Positions 1 through 9,898 are shown, counted from the stretch's first letter. The stretch: 64,000 nt of DNA from Pandoraea oxalativorans (GCF_000972785.3 NZ_CP011518.2:558001-622000); one strand, 5' to 3'. Translations and numbers: made by a program. Notes: generated by a model from the letters alone, not told the origin.

Positions 1-361
1 CCCCTGACGCGGCGTAAGGCCGCGAGCCTAGCGGCATCCCTTCGGGCGAAACGAACTCGTGCACCCTCTTGGCAAACCGAATCACGCCGCCACTGCCCCA
101 CTTGAACGATTTTCCACGTAGTGCCTCACGGGTCGTCACGGCCATGTTTGGGCGGCTGCACGGCGTTTCGGCGCGCTTGAAGGAAGGCACACCAGCGCCT
201 TCACCGCTCGTTTCAGCGGCCAATTCGCCAGCGCAAGCTTTTGCGACGAGATCGGCGCAGGCTTCGTAAGGCCGTGAGCCGAGGAACCGGTTCTTTATCG
301 AGTGGAACTCCACCATCAGGTCGGCAAAGCGGACCACGCATTGAGCGCGAGTGCACGCGGT

Positions 362-405
362 TCAGGTGTTCGCTCGATAGCGGCCCGGGCGCGCCCGCGG
401 ACAAT
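362..405 (+). promoter_or_regulatory. Dyad promoter, orphan copy (site 1 of 9)
   Basis: The dyad at 362-377 reads TCAGGTG-TT-CGCTCGA. The upstream half is intact and the downstream half has three changes from CACCTGA. A GACAAT hexamer lies at 400-405, exactly 22 nt later, the same spacing as in six other sites here. No intact gene follows, so it may be a relic of a lost target. Confidence 0.55.
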
Positions 406-1419
406 CGCGGCAAGATGTGCACGACGGCCGGTTGCGGCAAGCGAGAAGGCGGCGCTTTTGCGAAAGCCAAGTGTCGTTTCTGGAAGTTACCGCCGCCTTG
501 TCATTAGGTCGTATTCCTTCACGATCGAAGCCTCGACCCGGCGACACCGAAATCGGTGCCGAAGGGGCGAGAAGCTCAGGCGCCAACGCGGCATTTGCAA
601 AGCGGCGGCGACACCGTGCGCGACCTCGGACGACACGGCGACGCCAAGGCGGGCCACTGGCGCGGCGGGCTCCGGCCCGCACTTGTTTGCCGCCGTGCGC
701 GCGGGTGTCGAAGACGATCGTGCTGAGCGATCGGCGCTCGTCGACGGCTACACAGGCGGCGCCCGCGGCACTTGGGCGGGGACGTCGGGCGCAGCCCCGC
801 TCACCGGCGCATGGCGTTGGGCCTTAATGCCGCGACGAGACGGAGGCCGATCGCGGCGCTCGACCAGGCGTTGCTCCAGCACCTGGGCGTGACGAAGACC
901 GGGGGCGCGGGGGACGGCGGTACGCCCCTCGCACTCGCCAGCCAGACGTTCCGGTCGCTACGCTCGCGCCTGGGCGCAGAGATTCGCTTCGCGTTGCCGG
1001 TGTCTGTGGCGGACGCGTTGCGCGAGCGTCTGCAGCCGACGTGACATCACGAGCTCCTTGACGGTGCGAGGTCGCGCGCGTCAACGCGCAGCGCCCGATT
1101 TCGCGAGGGAGGCACGAGTATGGCTATTCAGTAACGCATCGTCATCGCCCATCGCTTGCTTACCCGCGATGGCCTTGGTGGCGGAGAACGATCTCATATC
1201 CGACGCGATGACACGCTTGTCCCTCGCGACAACCCTGACCCGACGGAGGCGGGCACTAGGCACGTTTCAGATGACAGGTTGCTTTTTCGATCACGCGATG
1301 TGCGCGCTTCAGTGTTGTGTGGGGGCCATCAAGTGACGATATTGCTTTCCAAACAAAAACCCCCGTCGATTCTCATGCGAAACGCAATCGATGACGGGCT
1401 CAGATCAGGGTATTCAAAA
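406..1419. other. Decayed coding DNA, no intact gene
   Basis: Open frames here are GC-rich and switch frame. The most protein-like pieces are a plus-strand frame at about 417-560 and another at 772-1044, which would fit a frameshifted gene once driven by the dyad promoter at 362. I recognise no family. Nothing else is seen up to the DUF5993 gene. Bases 1-361 likewise hold no recognisable gene. Confidence 0.25.
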
Positions 1420-1575
1420 ATGATGGCTTTGCCGTTTTTGATTTTCTTCGTCAGCGTGGTGGCGATCTTACGCGACAGAAACGTTGTGGCGCTGTATGCC
1501 GGAGGACTGGCTATTGCTTCGACATTAGTGCTTTTCTTTTGCCACGCGACCAGTGCTCTGGGGCTAAACTTTTGA
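1420..1575 (+). CDS. DUF5993 family small membrane protein
   Basis: This 51-residue protein begins MMALPFLIFF and has two hydrophobic segments separated by a short basic turn (LRDRN). It ends with an H-A-T-x-A-L-x-L-N-F tail, a pattern I associate with DUF5993. Such proteins are commonly found directly upstream of DsbB-like genes, as here, with 11 bases between the two genes. The start at 1420 is chosen because the hydrophobic stretch begins there; a weak AGGG lies upstream. The function is unknown, and co-expression with DsbB is inferred from the spacing. Confidence 0.7.
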   Translation: MMALPFLIFFVSVVAILRDRNVVALYAGGLAIASTLVLFFCHATSALGLNF

Positions 1576-1586
1576 CGAGGTGCGGT

Positions 1587-2135
1587 ATGTCCCGAAATTT
1601 CTCTCAGACCTTCAATGTCGCCGCACTCGTGCTTATCAGTGTGGCACTCGTCGGTGCCTTCTTCGAACAATTTGTAAAGCACGAACTGCCGTGCCCGCTT
1701 TGTCTTTTGCAACGCGCCGCGTTTATCGGCGTGGGGATTGGTTTGGCGATGAACATACGGTTCGGCGCCAAACCCTCGCACTACGTGATAGCCCTGGTTG
1801 CGACAGCGATCGGGCTAGTCATTTCCGGTCGTCAGACGTTGCTTCATGTCGCTCCCGGCGCCGATCCTTATGGCAGTGCGCTCTGGGGACTACATTTGTA
1901 TGTCTGGTCGTTTCTGCTCTTCGTCGCAATCGGCGCGGCGATTGTACTGATGCTGATATCGGAGTGGGCGCATCAATCCTCTGGCGCGCCGATGTTGCGT
2001 CTGCCCGTCGTGGTGTCGGTAGGTCTTATCGCCTTATTGAGCTTGCTGGCGCTGAGCAACGGGATCGCGACGGTATTTGAATGCGGGTCGGGAATGTGTC
2101 CAGACGATCCCATCGATTGGTTGATTCCCGGATAG
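1587..2135 (+). CDS. dsbB: Disulfide bond formation protein B (DsbB family)
   Basis: This 182-residue inner-membrane protein should re-oxidise a periplasmic DsbA-type thiol oxidase and pass electrons to quinone. The first periplasmic loop carries CPLCLLQR, the typical DsbB CxxC with the following Q-R. The second cysteine pair lies near the C-terminus in ECGSGMC, after the last hydrophobic segment. There are about four transmembrane helices. The start is the ATG at 1587, with GAGG upstream. It sits just behind the DUF5993 gene, probably as one transcript. Base composition is less GC-rich than the surrounding remnants, so this looks like an old chromosomal pair left between insertion sequences. 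Confidence 0.88.
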   Translation: MSRNFSQTFNVAALVLISVALVGAFFEQFVKHELPCPLCLLQRAAFIGVGIGLAMNIRFGAKPSHYVIALVATAIGLVISGRQTLLHVAPGADPYGSALWGLHLYVWSFLLFVAIGAAIVLMLISEWAHQSSGAPMLRLPVVVSVGLIALLSLLALSNGIATVFECGSGMCPDDPIDWLIPG

Positions 2136-2379
2136 CCATGCATCCGTGCTGCCGGGCGGCAACCGCGGCTCGGTAGCGCATTCCAGTGGCTTGGCCCGGT
2201 TGCGTGGGTGCGTGGAAAGCCTCGGTATTAAGCGTGGCGGGGCTGATTGCGAGCCTGCGCAGACGGTACAGGCAGAGGCGGCTTCGCTCGTTCGGACAGT
2301 TTTCTGAGATTTTTCAGTGGCACGTCCGAGGCAATTATGTGTATTAGCTGGGACTTGACCTGACAGGTGGTCGGACGGA

Positions 2380-3215
2380 TTACGCGGCGACGGCGACTGA
2401 ATGAGCAATGCGTTTCCGCTTGGCGATCGAGACAGAGTCGAGGAAAGTCTGCATGGGCGTCTTGCCATCGCACCGTCGACCTTGATGCGCTCGCCGCGTG
2501 GTGGACTCGTCAAGCGGTGGTCGAGGTCGGAACTGCAGTGCGGCGGCGCCGTCGTGGCTGGCGTAGATTTTCTTGCGAAGGCGACGCGATAGAACGCGTT
2601 GAGCCTCGCCTTGTGCGACCGCTCGACGATGCCGTTGGTCCGGGCGACCGGACACGAGTGCGGGTGGGGTCGATGTTCTCCACCGCCGGCCGGCGCTCAT
2701 ACGCGTGAGCCGCGAAGTGACCGCAATAGTCGGTGCCACGATCGGTCACGATGCGCATCAGCGGGATGCCGTGGCTATCGACGAAGGGCGCAACGCGGTG
2801 GTTGAGCCGATCGGCCGCCGTCCGTGGCGGCTTGCGATCGTAGCGCTTGGCGAACGCGAGCGTCGCGTCGGTCTCGACGAACGTCTGCCGTCAGACCCGG
2901 CCCACCCCCTTTGCGCGTGCCGACGCAGAAGGTGTTGCGAGCGCCGCGGTCGCGGCGACACGCTGACTCGCATGCGCCGTGCGTTGCTTTCTCACGCTTG
3001 ACCCGCTCGCGCGAGGTGAGGCGAGGCGAGTCGGGTCCGGGTGAGCACCGGCCCTTGGTGCGCGGAGTCGGCCTCCAACGCCGTCAGGCGTTTGCTGATG
3101 GTTGCGAGGTCGTGACGTCGCCGGATGCCGCGCACGCCCCGGGGCGAGACGTGCAACGCATGGCGTTTGAGCACCTCATGGGCGAAGCGAATCGGGCCGT
3201 AGGCGGGCAACGCCG
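2380..3215 (-). pseudogene. IS481-family transposase, frameshifted remnant
   Basis: On the minus strand successive frames carry parts of one IS481 integrase. At about 3210-2992 there is PxYGPIRFAHEVLKRH and a switch-like RRHDLATISKRL. At about 2758 there is MRIVTDRGTDYCGHF, the second catalytic Asp region. At about 2600-2400 the tail carries KKIYAS and RRAHQGRRCDGKTPMQTF. The parts are in different frames, so the gene is inactive. The sequence near 2345-2365 may be the element end. Confidence 0.8.
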
Positions 3216-3407
3216 GGGGTGACCATCACATTACGAAAAATGGTACGTGTGCGAGACGGCGTCGCGCCGGTGACCGTCTCGACTCGCAAGGGCGCCTGAG
3301 GCTCCGTGTTGCCCCCCGCGACAGCCTACCGCGGCGCGAGGGCCTGGAAAAGAGCGGCGGAGCCGGGCGCAGAGGCCACGGGCTCGCCGGTCAGACGCCT
3401 CGAAGAT

Positions 3408-3451
3408 TCAGGTGTTCACCTGAGTTCGGCCGGGCCGAGGATACCGACAAT
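3408..3451 (+). promoter_or_regulatory. Dyad promoter (site 2 of 9)
   Basis: A perfect dyad, TCAGGTG-TT-CACCTGA, lies at 3408-3423. The hexamer GACAAT, followed by G, lies at 3446-3451 after 22 nt. The gene starting at 3628 lies 177 nt downstream. The CGACAATGTC stretch here recurs identically, at the same spacing, behind the dyad at 27800. Confidence 0.75.
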
Positions 3452-3627
3452 GTCCGCACGACAGGGTCTCGGCCGCGGCGTCGACACCGAAAATACGGCG
3501 CTTTTTCGTACGCGCCGCGCGTCGCGCTGCGGTGGCGTGGTTCGGGTATCCCCGTAAAGCACCGCGCCCAGTACCTCGAAATCGCCCCCTCGCGCGGCTT
3601 TTGAATCAAATCCTTAAAAAAACACCC

Positions 3628-4344
3628 ATGTCAGGCTCAGGAATTGAGACAGGCTTCCGCCGGCTAAATACAGCCGGCCCGTCACCGATTGACACATTGT
3701 TCCTCGCTAAAATTGAACTTGAGAATCGAACCGACGCCGAAGTTGCCAAGCAAATGGAGACGCTGTATTTTGCGCCGCCTGCGGGTCACGTGCCGATCGC
3801 GCTGACCGTAGGGGAGGAAGCGTGGGACACGGTGGCTGGTAACGATCCGAAATTCCAAAGCGATCCGGGGGGCGCCCTGCTGCGCCAGATGATCGCAAAA
3901 ATTCAAGACGCCTTAATGACCCGTAATCGGGAACCGGCGGATATCGCGTACCTCAAGGCGCGCGATATCGCGCGGCATTTGGGAAACGAAGCGTTCCTGA
4001 AGGCGAACCACGTGCTGGCCACGCACAATGGCCCGCACAACGAGCGTCGGCAGGCCATCAACGTGAGCATCGATGGCAACAAAGTCCGCATTCACACGAC
4101 GACGACGTTCAAAGAGCCGAGGACGGAGGTCGTGGACGTGACGAAGGAGTTCACGAGTACGGACAGTGGCCTTGAGTTACGGGTTATTCACGCCGCGGTG
4201 CGCGTGGCTGCGCCGTCTGAGCCGTCTGAGCCGTTGGGTAACTCATCAGTCGAAGATATGCGCAAGCGATTCGGCATGCCGACTCCGCATGGTTCGCCAC
4301 TCACTGCGACCACTCTCCGGTCAATCGACTGTGCCGTGTGGTGA
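3628..4344 (+). CDS. Dyad-controlled effector-like protein, unknown family
   Basis: This 238-residue protein starts with the Ser/Gly/Thr-rich, weakly charged MSGSGIETGF, the kind of N-terminus seen on type III secreted proteins. No signal peptide or membrane segment is seen. The middle is charged and helical (about residues 20-120), followed by a beta-like segment near 130-190 (VSIDGNKVRIHTTTTF). The tail is Pro/Ser-rich. The open frame extends upstream to 3532, but the ATG at 3628 is the first to give a composition unlike the flanking noise. It is a single gene between an IS481 and an IS3 remnant. I recognise no domain; the secreted-effector role is inferred from promoter and context only. 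Confidence 0.6.
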   Translation: MSGSGIETGFRRLNTAGPSPIDTLFLAKIELENRTDAEVAKQMETLYFAPPAGHVPIALTVGEEAWDTVAGNDPKFQSDPGGALLRQMIAKIQDALMTRNREPADIAYLKARDIARHLGNEAFLKANHVLATHNGPHNERRQAINVSIDGNKVRIHTTTTFKEPRTEVVDVTKEFTSTDSGLELRVIHAAVRVAAPSEPSEPLGNSSVEDMRKRFGMPTPHGSPLTATTLRSIDCAVW

Positions 4345-4479
4345 GCGTTTCGCGCAGCGGCGACTGTCACCGGCGGGTACGCGCACCGAGCCGCAGGGCA
4401 TAGCGAGGTGCGCGGTGGGATCGCCCAATCGCGGCACGGCACGCGCAGGGGGTCTCACAACCCGTGCCGAGCGCGCGCG

Positions 4480-5085
4480 CCGCAGTCTGTTTCGTCAAGG
4501 GCTGCGGCCGGCGTTCCCGCGAGCATGGAAGATAACCACGGACCCGGTGCACCGCTTACCCGCGGCCTTCCCAATCCGCTAGCCCGTCGATTCGACGGCC
4601 GGGGGCAAAATAAGCCCGGCCGACGAATATCACGTATCCGCCTACTGCCCGGGGCGCGTGACATCCGGCCGCTGTTTTGAATCCCGGCAGCCGACGCGTC
4701 GTCGGTAGGTCGATGGCCGAGCCGATCGATACCGAGCTTGTCTGCAACGCATTGGCAACGCGTTGGGCGCGGCGTATTGGCGGCGCCGTCCCCACGCCGG
4801 GTTGCCGTTACCTTCCGATCGCGGCAGTCAGCAGGTCAGCCGGCGCTATCGGGAATGGGCAGGTCCATAGCGAATGACGCGGTCCCTGCGTCGGCGCGCC
4901 AACGCATGGCACAACGCCCCGTGGGAAAGCGGCTTCAACGCATTGAAAGTCGCGCAAACCCGCGGTCTCGGTACGAAACACGAGCCCAGGCGCGACTGGA
5001 TGCGATGAACCGGATCCGAAGCTTTCACCGTCGCCCACCTATCCGTTCGTCGATCGGGCACCGCACGCCGTCCGATGACGAAGCG
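4480..5085 (+). pseudogene. IS3-family transposase OrfB remnant
   Basis: Plus-strand fragments in changing frames match the C-terminal half of an IS3 integrase. They include PLARRFDGRG near 4575, SRRVVGRSMAEPIDTELVCN near 4690-4745, and a decayed catalytic region followed by YETRAQARLDAMNRIRSFH near 4970-5030. Several frameshifts and lost catalytic motifs make it non-functional. A related C-terminal fragment is found again near 60820-61000. Confidence 0.7.
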
Positions 5086-5408
5086 ATATTGCAAGCGGCG
5101 TGCGTTGCTGTACGTGATGACGCAGCGAGGTCATCAAAACATTGACTTGCTGTCCAGGGCCGTCCCTATATGTCGAACGTGGCTTCCGAACCACCCGTTT
5201 CCCGGCACACTTTTGCCACCGTGGTACCGACCTCGGCCTGCTTCAGCGCGAACGCAATCCGCCCATCGGTGCACTGCGACCTTTTCATTGCAAATCCCCC
5301 TGCCCGACAGGGCTTCACATTTGCCAGAAATTTCTAATTTCAGGTGTGACCGTTTCTCGGGAGAAGCCCACCCCCGTGGGTCGGAAAACATTGGACGGAT
5401 TTTGGGTC
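5086..5408. other. Gap between IS3 and IS6 remnants
   Basis: About 320 bases between two transposase relics. No open frame reads like a protein and no promoter motif is evident. Confidence 0.4.
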
Positions 5409-6025
5409 ACGCCGGGAATTCACGCCATTGAGCCAAGCGCGCCGTGCGCCCCTTGCGAAAGCGCGGCGCGCGCGGCCAACGGCGTTTGAGGGCGAAGGGG
5501 TGCCGAAACAGGCCCGAAGCTCGAGAGCAAGGTCTGCGTGCGCGCCGGGGCGTGAAAGCCTTCATACGCCGCTCGCGCTCAAGCGTCGGCGGACGGCGGT
5601 TGTGCGCGCGGCGGTTGGCCCGGGCTGCCGCTTTGATGAACCCATGCGTCCCAATGCCCGGCGCCGGGAGCCCGGCTTTCGCCGACGCATACCTGCGCAG
5701 TGGATCGATCACGATCGTGTGAGGCGACCCGGTTCGAGCACAGCACCCGCGTGAAGGCGCGCCGGGTGCCCGCCTTGTCGCGCCGCGCCTGCAGCGGGAG
5801 GTCGAGTGGCGCGCCAAAGCACGTATGACTCACCGCGCAGGCGCGTGAACCTCGCGTCGCGGCGCCAAGCGTCGCTCCACGCTCGAATCGCAACGCTTCG
5901 ATGTCGCACAGGCTGTGCTGACATCGGAAGTCCCAATGCACACCGCATGGCCGATGATCGACGCCGCGAAACGGTGGCCGTGATAGAGTGATTCCGCTTT
6001 GCTCATCGCTTCATCGTATGCCAAC
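5409..6025 (-). pseudogene. IS6-family (IS26-like) transposase remnant
   Basis: Reading from about 6025 downwards, pieces of an IS6 transposase appear in different frames. They are SLYHGHRFAASIIGHAV (N-terminus), CDIEALRFERG (helix-turn-helix region), IDPLRRYASAKAGLP (catalytic region), and a C-terminus with LERERRMKAF and HPFALKRRW. Multiple frameshifts make it inactive. It ends just before the 6076 gene and may have removed that gene's native promoter. Confidence 0.78.
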
Positions 6026-6075
6026 ACCCCGCCAACGTGACCGTGCCCCCGGCACGCTACCGCAAGAACGCTGCC

Positions 6076-7260
6076 ATGGTTAATGACGTCGGAAATCACG
6101 CGCCCCCCCCCTTGGCGCAGACCCAGTACCGCGCGTCCGTGTCACCGGACCCCGTCGTTGTTAATGCAGCGTTCACGCACGCCCTCCGCGACTTTCTGCG
6201 CAACATTCCAAGATTCTTAAACGATTTTGATGCGATCGGCGGCAGTGGCGCGGGTCATACCGCATTGACCGACTGTCTGCACCACATCGAGCACGTGGAG
6301 ACAAAGTGCAGACTCGGGCCGGTGGAGCGCCCCGAGATCCTGGTTGATTTGGCTCAAGCGGCGCAGTTCTTGGATGTTGCGAAACAAGAAGTCATCGATC
6401 AACTCCCCACGCTGGTGCCGGGTTTTGTGGAAAAGTTGTTTGCGGACTTCGGCCTGCTATTTGGGTTGATCGCCGCGGCGGCGCTCTTATGCGCGGCACC
6501 GTCTTGGGCGCTCGCCGCGGGGGGGCTGTTGCTCGCCGGCTTCTATGGGCAGGGCTGGGCGATGGAGCGCGAAGACGCGCGCGAACGCCTTGTTGAAAGA
6601 TACGCGCCTCAGTTGGACATGATCCGGTCGGCGACGGTTCGCGCGGAGAGCGCCTATACCATTGCCTACCTCAAGGCGCGTGTGTCCGGAGTTGCCGCTG
6701 CGCGCTATGAGGCGTTACTGGCGTCACCGCGGCGCATCCCCGCCAACGATGCGTTAAGCGGCACCGCGTCGTTGCCCCAGATGCACTTGAGGGCGGATAC
6801 GAATGGAAGTCCCCTTGACGGGATTCTCCTGGAGATCCAGACGGGCGCGATATCGATTCCTGACGAGCAAGCCAGAGCGCTGCTGTGCCAACTGCTTGAC
6901 GCGGAAGCGCTGGCTCAACAGCAAGGCTCGGCGGCGGGCGATCAAGAGAACGCGCTGATTGCGGAGAACTTCCTCAGACTGCTACAGTCCTTGAAATTTC
7001 GCTTGCCCGCCATGCAATTGATTTTGGAGGGGAACGCAGGCGAAAAAAGAATTTGGACGAGGGGCGCGGCGCTCAATCGACTCCTACGCGAGCATACGCA
7101 GGCGCCCATCGATATCGATGAGCCGCCCCCCTCGACGCGCGACGCGCTACTCCAAGACACCGAGCTTGCGAAAGCGCGGCTTTGCGCGCCCCTGCCCTCG
7201 GCGCGGGACGCGCAGCAGGACGTGGAGACGGGGAACGACGCGTCGCGCCACGCCTCATGA
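6076..7260 (+). CDS. Accessory membrane-hairpin protein, paralogue of the 8753 product
   Basis: This 394-residue protein has a charged helical N-terminal third and a two-helix hydrophobic hairpin at about residues 125-162 (FGLLFGLIAAAALL, then a Gly-rich GGLLLAGFYGQGWA). Then comes a long helical region, and a segment ISIPDEQARALLCQLLDAEA that matches ISLPDEQARNELRRLLEAEA in the 8753 product. The two share this layout throughout, so they are paralogues. A GTG at 6037 would extend it by 13 residues; neither start has a clear ribosome site. No dyad promoter is visible, and an IS6 remnant lies immediately upstream. The family is unknown to me; a secreted membrane-inserting effector is one possibility. 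Confidence 0.6.
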   Translation: MVNDVGNHAPPPLAQTQYRASVSPDPVVVNAAFTHALRDFLRNIPRFLNDFDAIGGSGAGHTALTDCLHHIEHVETKCRLGPVERPEILVDLAQAAQFLDVAKQEVIDQLPTLVPGFVEKLFADFGLLFGLIAAAALLCAAPSWALAAGGLLLAGFYGQGWAMEREDARERLVERYAPQLDMIRSATVRAESAYTIAYLKARVSGVAAARYEALLASPRRIPANDALSGTASLPQMHLRADTNGSPLDGILLEIQTGAISIPDEQARALLCQLLDAEALAQQQGSAAGDQENALIAENFLRLLQSLKFRLPAMQLILEGNAGEKRIWTRGAALNRLLREHTQAPIDIDEPPPSTRDALLQDTELAKARLCAPLPSARDAQQDVETGNDASRHAS

Positions 7261-7582
7261 AGCAGGCTGACACGGGCGTGCGCGCGTCCGAATTCGCCCT
7301 CGAGCCCCCTTCCGCGACGCGCGTGACACCACCAAGAAGTCCCTCCGAATAAATCCATTCCGCCGCGCGCCGAGGTGATGCAAGCTTCGTCTGAACGCGC
7401 TTAACGCGACATGGCCCTGACGTTTTTTTCATGTCGCTTTCTCTCGCCTCGACCAAATAAGCTGACCATACCCGTCCATACCCGTCGAAGACACGGTCAG
7501 CGGCACGAGGGCGGACCGCCCCGGTTTGTCCCAGACACTCGCAATGCCCCGCCAGGCGGACGCCCCGATCTTCGGGACGCCG
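7261..7582. other. Gap without recognisable gene
   Basis: The stretch between the 6076 gene and the resolvase relic holds only short frame-switching ORFs. No dyad or transposase motif was found. Confidence 0.4.
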
Positions 7583-7937
7583 GATCGTTTGGACCCCGTC
7601 GCGTCGCCTTGGTCGCGAGCGGCACCAGCCAGGCCTGCGGCGCAAGAGCGTGACCGACTCCACCGGCACCGGCACACCCTCCGGTTGCTTCTTTGTCCAC
7701 GCCATGGCTATCCGGCCGAGACGGACCGGCGCCGATCGTCGCGCCAACCCGCGCCGGATTTGACGCAGCCAAGCAGCGTGCCGCATGGGCGGCCGCAAGT
7801 CCACGTTGCTTGACCGGCAGGTTGAGTCAGCCAAGACGCTGCCGGCCAACGGCGTTCCCCCCGAGGATGCGGCCAAGAACCTCGGTGCGCCCGGGGCGAC
7901 GCTGTCGCGCCGGGCACCCGCCTCGGCACACGCTTGA
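7583..7937 (+). pseudogene. Serine recombinase (Tn3-type resolvase) C-terminal remnant
   Basis: Three plus-strand frames together give the second half of a resolvase. SVTDSTGTGTPSGCFFVHAMA near 7640-7710 matches the catalytic-domain segment. AGFDAAKQRAAW near 7758 is the linker. From 7785 to 7937 one open frame reads GRKSTLLDRQVESAKTLPAN, then DAAKNLGAPGATLSRRAP, the DNA-binding helix-turn-helix. The N-terminal catalytic serine region is missing or unreadable. Confidence 0.65.
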
Positions 7938-8025
7938 ACGCCCCGTCACCGTCCTCGGCCGGTGCGCACTTCGTCACCCGGAGGGGCCAGGACGCGACCG
8001 GACAGCGGGGTTCGCGGGTGCCGCG

Positions 8026-8076
8026 GCGACGAAGGCGACGGCGGCGACGAAGGCGACGGCGGCGACGGCGGCGACT
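8026..8076. repeat. GC-rich short tandem repeat
   Basis: Alternating GGCGACGAA and GGCGACGGC units repeat several times in noncoding DNA about 120 bases before the dyad at 8196. Confidence 0.6.
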
Positions 8077-8195
8077 GCGAGGCCCCACGTTGTTCGGCGG
8101 CCCGTCCTGTTCGGTTCGACCACCGCGAGAAACCCACGCCCATCGAACGCGCTCATGTAGCTCGCCCGGGGGTCCATGCGAACGACCGCGTGATC

Positions 8196-8239
8196 TCAGG
8201 TGTACGCCCGATGATCCGGTTGGCCCCGCGCGCCACAAT
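8196..8239 (+). promoter_or_regulatory. Dyad promoter (site 3 of 9)
   Basis: The dyad at 8196-8211 reads TCAGGTG-TA-CGCCCGA, with two changes in the downstream half. The hexamer CACAAT followed by G lies at 8234-8239, 22 nt later. The start codon of the 8311 gene is 72 nt downstream, so this should drive the 8311-8753 pair. Confidence 0.65.
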
Positions 8240-8310
8240 GACGTACGCGCCTCTTGCGCCGCATCCCCCGCGTCGCGGCCGGGGCCAGGGTCAGCACCGA
8301 GACAAAAGAT

Positions 8311-8631
8311 ATGACGAAGCTAACTTTTGAAGCGATCAAGCAGATGACGTACGAGGACCTCGAAGCGATCGGGGATCCCATGGACCTGACCGGCATCGGG
8401 TTCATCTCGCCGATGCTCGTCGCCTATGCCGTGCGCACAGGGCAACTTCATTCGCGTTATGCCGGGATCGCCCTGCCGGAGCTTCTGAACGCGATCAACA
8501 ACGCGACGACCATGATTGCCTCCTGCCCCGACGCCATACGCAACGCTTGCAGTGAACAGCGCGATGTCATGGTGGATGCGTATCTCGATCGCCTTCAGCA
8601 GCACATCCGCGCCGCGCTGCGTCCACACTAA
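8311..8631 (+). CDS. Small dyad-controlled protein, possible partner or chaperone of the 8753 product
   Basis: This 106-residue protein is mildly acidic in its N-terminal half (MTKLTFEAIKQMTYEDLEAI), predominantly helical, and has no membrane segment. It lies between a dyad promoter and the larger 8753 gene, on the same strand, 121 bases upstream of it. A small soluble protein paired with a large effector-like one is the arrangement of type III chaperone-effector pairs, but I see no sequence match to a chaperone family. The start at 8311 follows a weak purine-rich stretch; upstream frames are noise. Function is unknown. Confidence 0.55.
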   Translation: MTKLTFEAIKQMTYEDLEAIGDPMDLTGIGFISPMLVAYAVRTGQLHSRYAGIALPELLNAINNATTMIASCPDAIRNACSEQRDVMVDAYLDRLQQHIRAALRPH

Positions 8632-8752
8632 CCGGTGCGGGCAAGTCGGTGCGCAGGCGCGGCCCTGCCTCGGCGATACGCGTCGAGACCGTGAGGGGCC
8701 ACGCGCCGTGCGCGCGGCTCGCGCGCACGCAACGTTAAGGAGTCTTTCAGCC

Positions 8753-9898
8753 ATGTCGATCGACTGTGTCCCGCCCGCATCGCACGGGCGCCGCACCGCG
8801 TGCGCACCCGCGCCGAGCGGCGGAATGACTCACGCGCTCAGCGAGGCACGGAACACGCTTTGGCGCGAACTCGGAAAGCTCAGGCCCGGGTTATCGCGTT
8901 TCGCACGCGAGCTCGCAACGCTGGAAGAGCCGAGCGAATGCCGCGCGAGCGTCGAGCGTCTGAATTCCCTGTGCAAACCATCCCCCGCCAACGCCGACCG
9001 GCTCATTGACGCGCTTGCCCATGCAGCGGCCTCGTTAGCGCGGGCACAAGACGAAGCGCTCAGCCGCAAAGCGCGGCTCAAGCCGGGCCTGCATGTCGAG
9101 CTGCTCGAAGAGCTCGGGGCGCTCCTGGGCCTGCTTGCCAGCGTGGCCGTGTGCGCGTGGGTGCCGCAGTGGACGGGGCCGTCCAGCGCCACACCGCTGC
9201 TGACCAAGCTCTGGGCGGCAAGCGTCTTTCTGGCGGGAGGGGCGGCACAGCTGTGGGCCACGGCTCGCGCGGGGGCGTACCGGCGAGCGGACAAGCTCGC
9301 GCGTCAACTGCACGTCGCGAGAGCGGCGATACTTCACGCCGAAGCGCTCCATACGCTCGCAAGCCTGAGCACGGGGTTGTCGGTTCGGGCACAGCGTTTT
9401 TACGCCGCGCTGCTCGCGGAGGCACCGCCCCCGTGCGACGCTCGCGCGGCACGCGACCGGCGCCATGCGCCAGCGACGACGTGCCTGTGTGCGGCGAGCG
9501 ACAAAAGTACGCTTTGCACCGTGTTGCTCGGAATTCGGGCCACGGTCATCTCTTTGCCCGATGAGCAAGCCCGAAACGAGTTACGCCGTCTGCTCGAAGC
9601 GGAGGCGCGCGCGGCCGATCCCGGCGAGCCCGCACAGACGAGTGTTCACACCGACGCCGAGGTGCCACCCTTTGGGCAACTGAAACAGTACCTGTTTTTC
9701 CGCCGAGCCATCACGACGCTGCAATGGAGCGGGCCGGTATGTCAGAACCGGTTGACGTTGGACCCGATATTCGACGCGTTCCTGCGTCAGCGGATGCATG
9801 TCTGTGGCGTGCCCGAGGACCGCCTGAGGACTGCCCGAGGACTGCCCGAAGTCGGCCCGCGACATGCCGGCGCACCGTGGATGCCGCCGCACCCCTGA
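8753..9898 (+). CDS. Effector-like membrane-hairpin protein, paralogue of the 6076 product
   Basis: This 381-residue protein starts at an ATG preceded by a good AAGGAG. It has a Pro-rich start, a helical region to about residue 105, and a hydrophobic hairpin at roughly 122-170 (LLEELGALLGLLASVAVCAW and KLWAASVFLAGGAAQLW). A long helix follows, and the shared segment ISLPDEQARNELRRLLEAEA near residue 267. The order and spacing of these parts match the 6076 product. It probably forms an operon with the 8311 gene under the dyad at 8196. No known domain is recognised; a host- or membrane-targeted secreted protein is inferred. Confidence 0.62.
   Translation: MSIDCVPPASHGRRTACAPAPSGGMTHALSEARNTLWRELGKLRPGLSRFARELATLEEPSECRASVERLNSLCKPSPANADRLIDALAHAAASLARAQDEALSRKARLKPGLHVELLEELGALLGLLASVAVCAWVPQWTGPSSATPLLTKLWAASVFLAGGAAQLWATARAGAYRRADKLARQLHVARAAILHAEALHTLASLSTGLSVRAQRFYAALLAEAPPPCDARAARDRRHAPATTCLCAASDKSTLCTVLLGIRATVISLPDEQARNELRRLLEAEARAADPGEPAQTSVHTDAEVPPFGQLKQYLFFRRAITTLQWSGPVCQNRLTLDPIFDAFLRQRMHVCGVPEDRLRTARGLPEVGPRHAGAPWMPPHP

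Noticed and set aside
2341..2372. TCAGGTC near the IS481 end as a dyad site
   Set aside because: Only a half-match, no -10 at the right spacing, and the sequence is better explained as an IS481 terminus.
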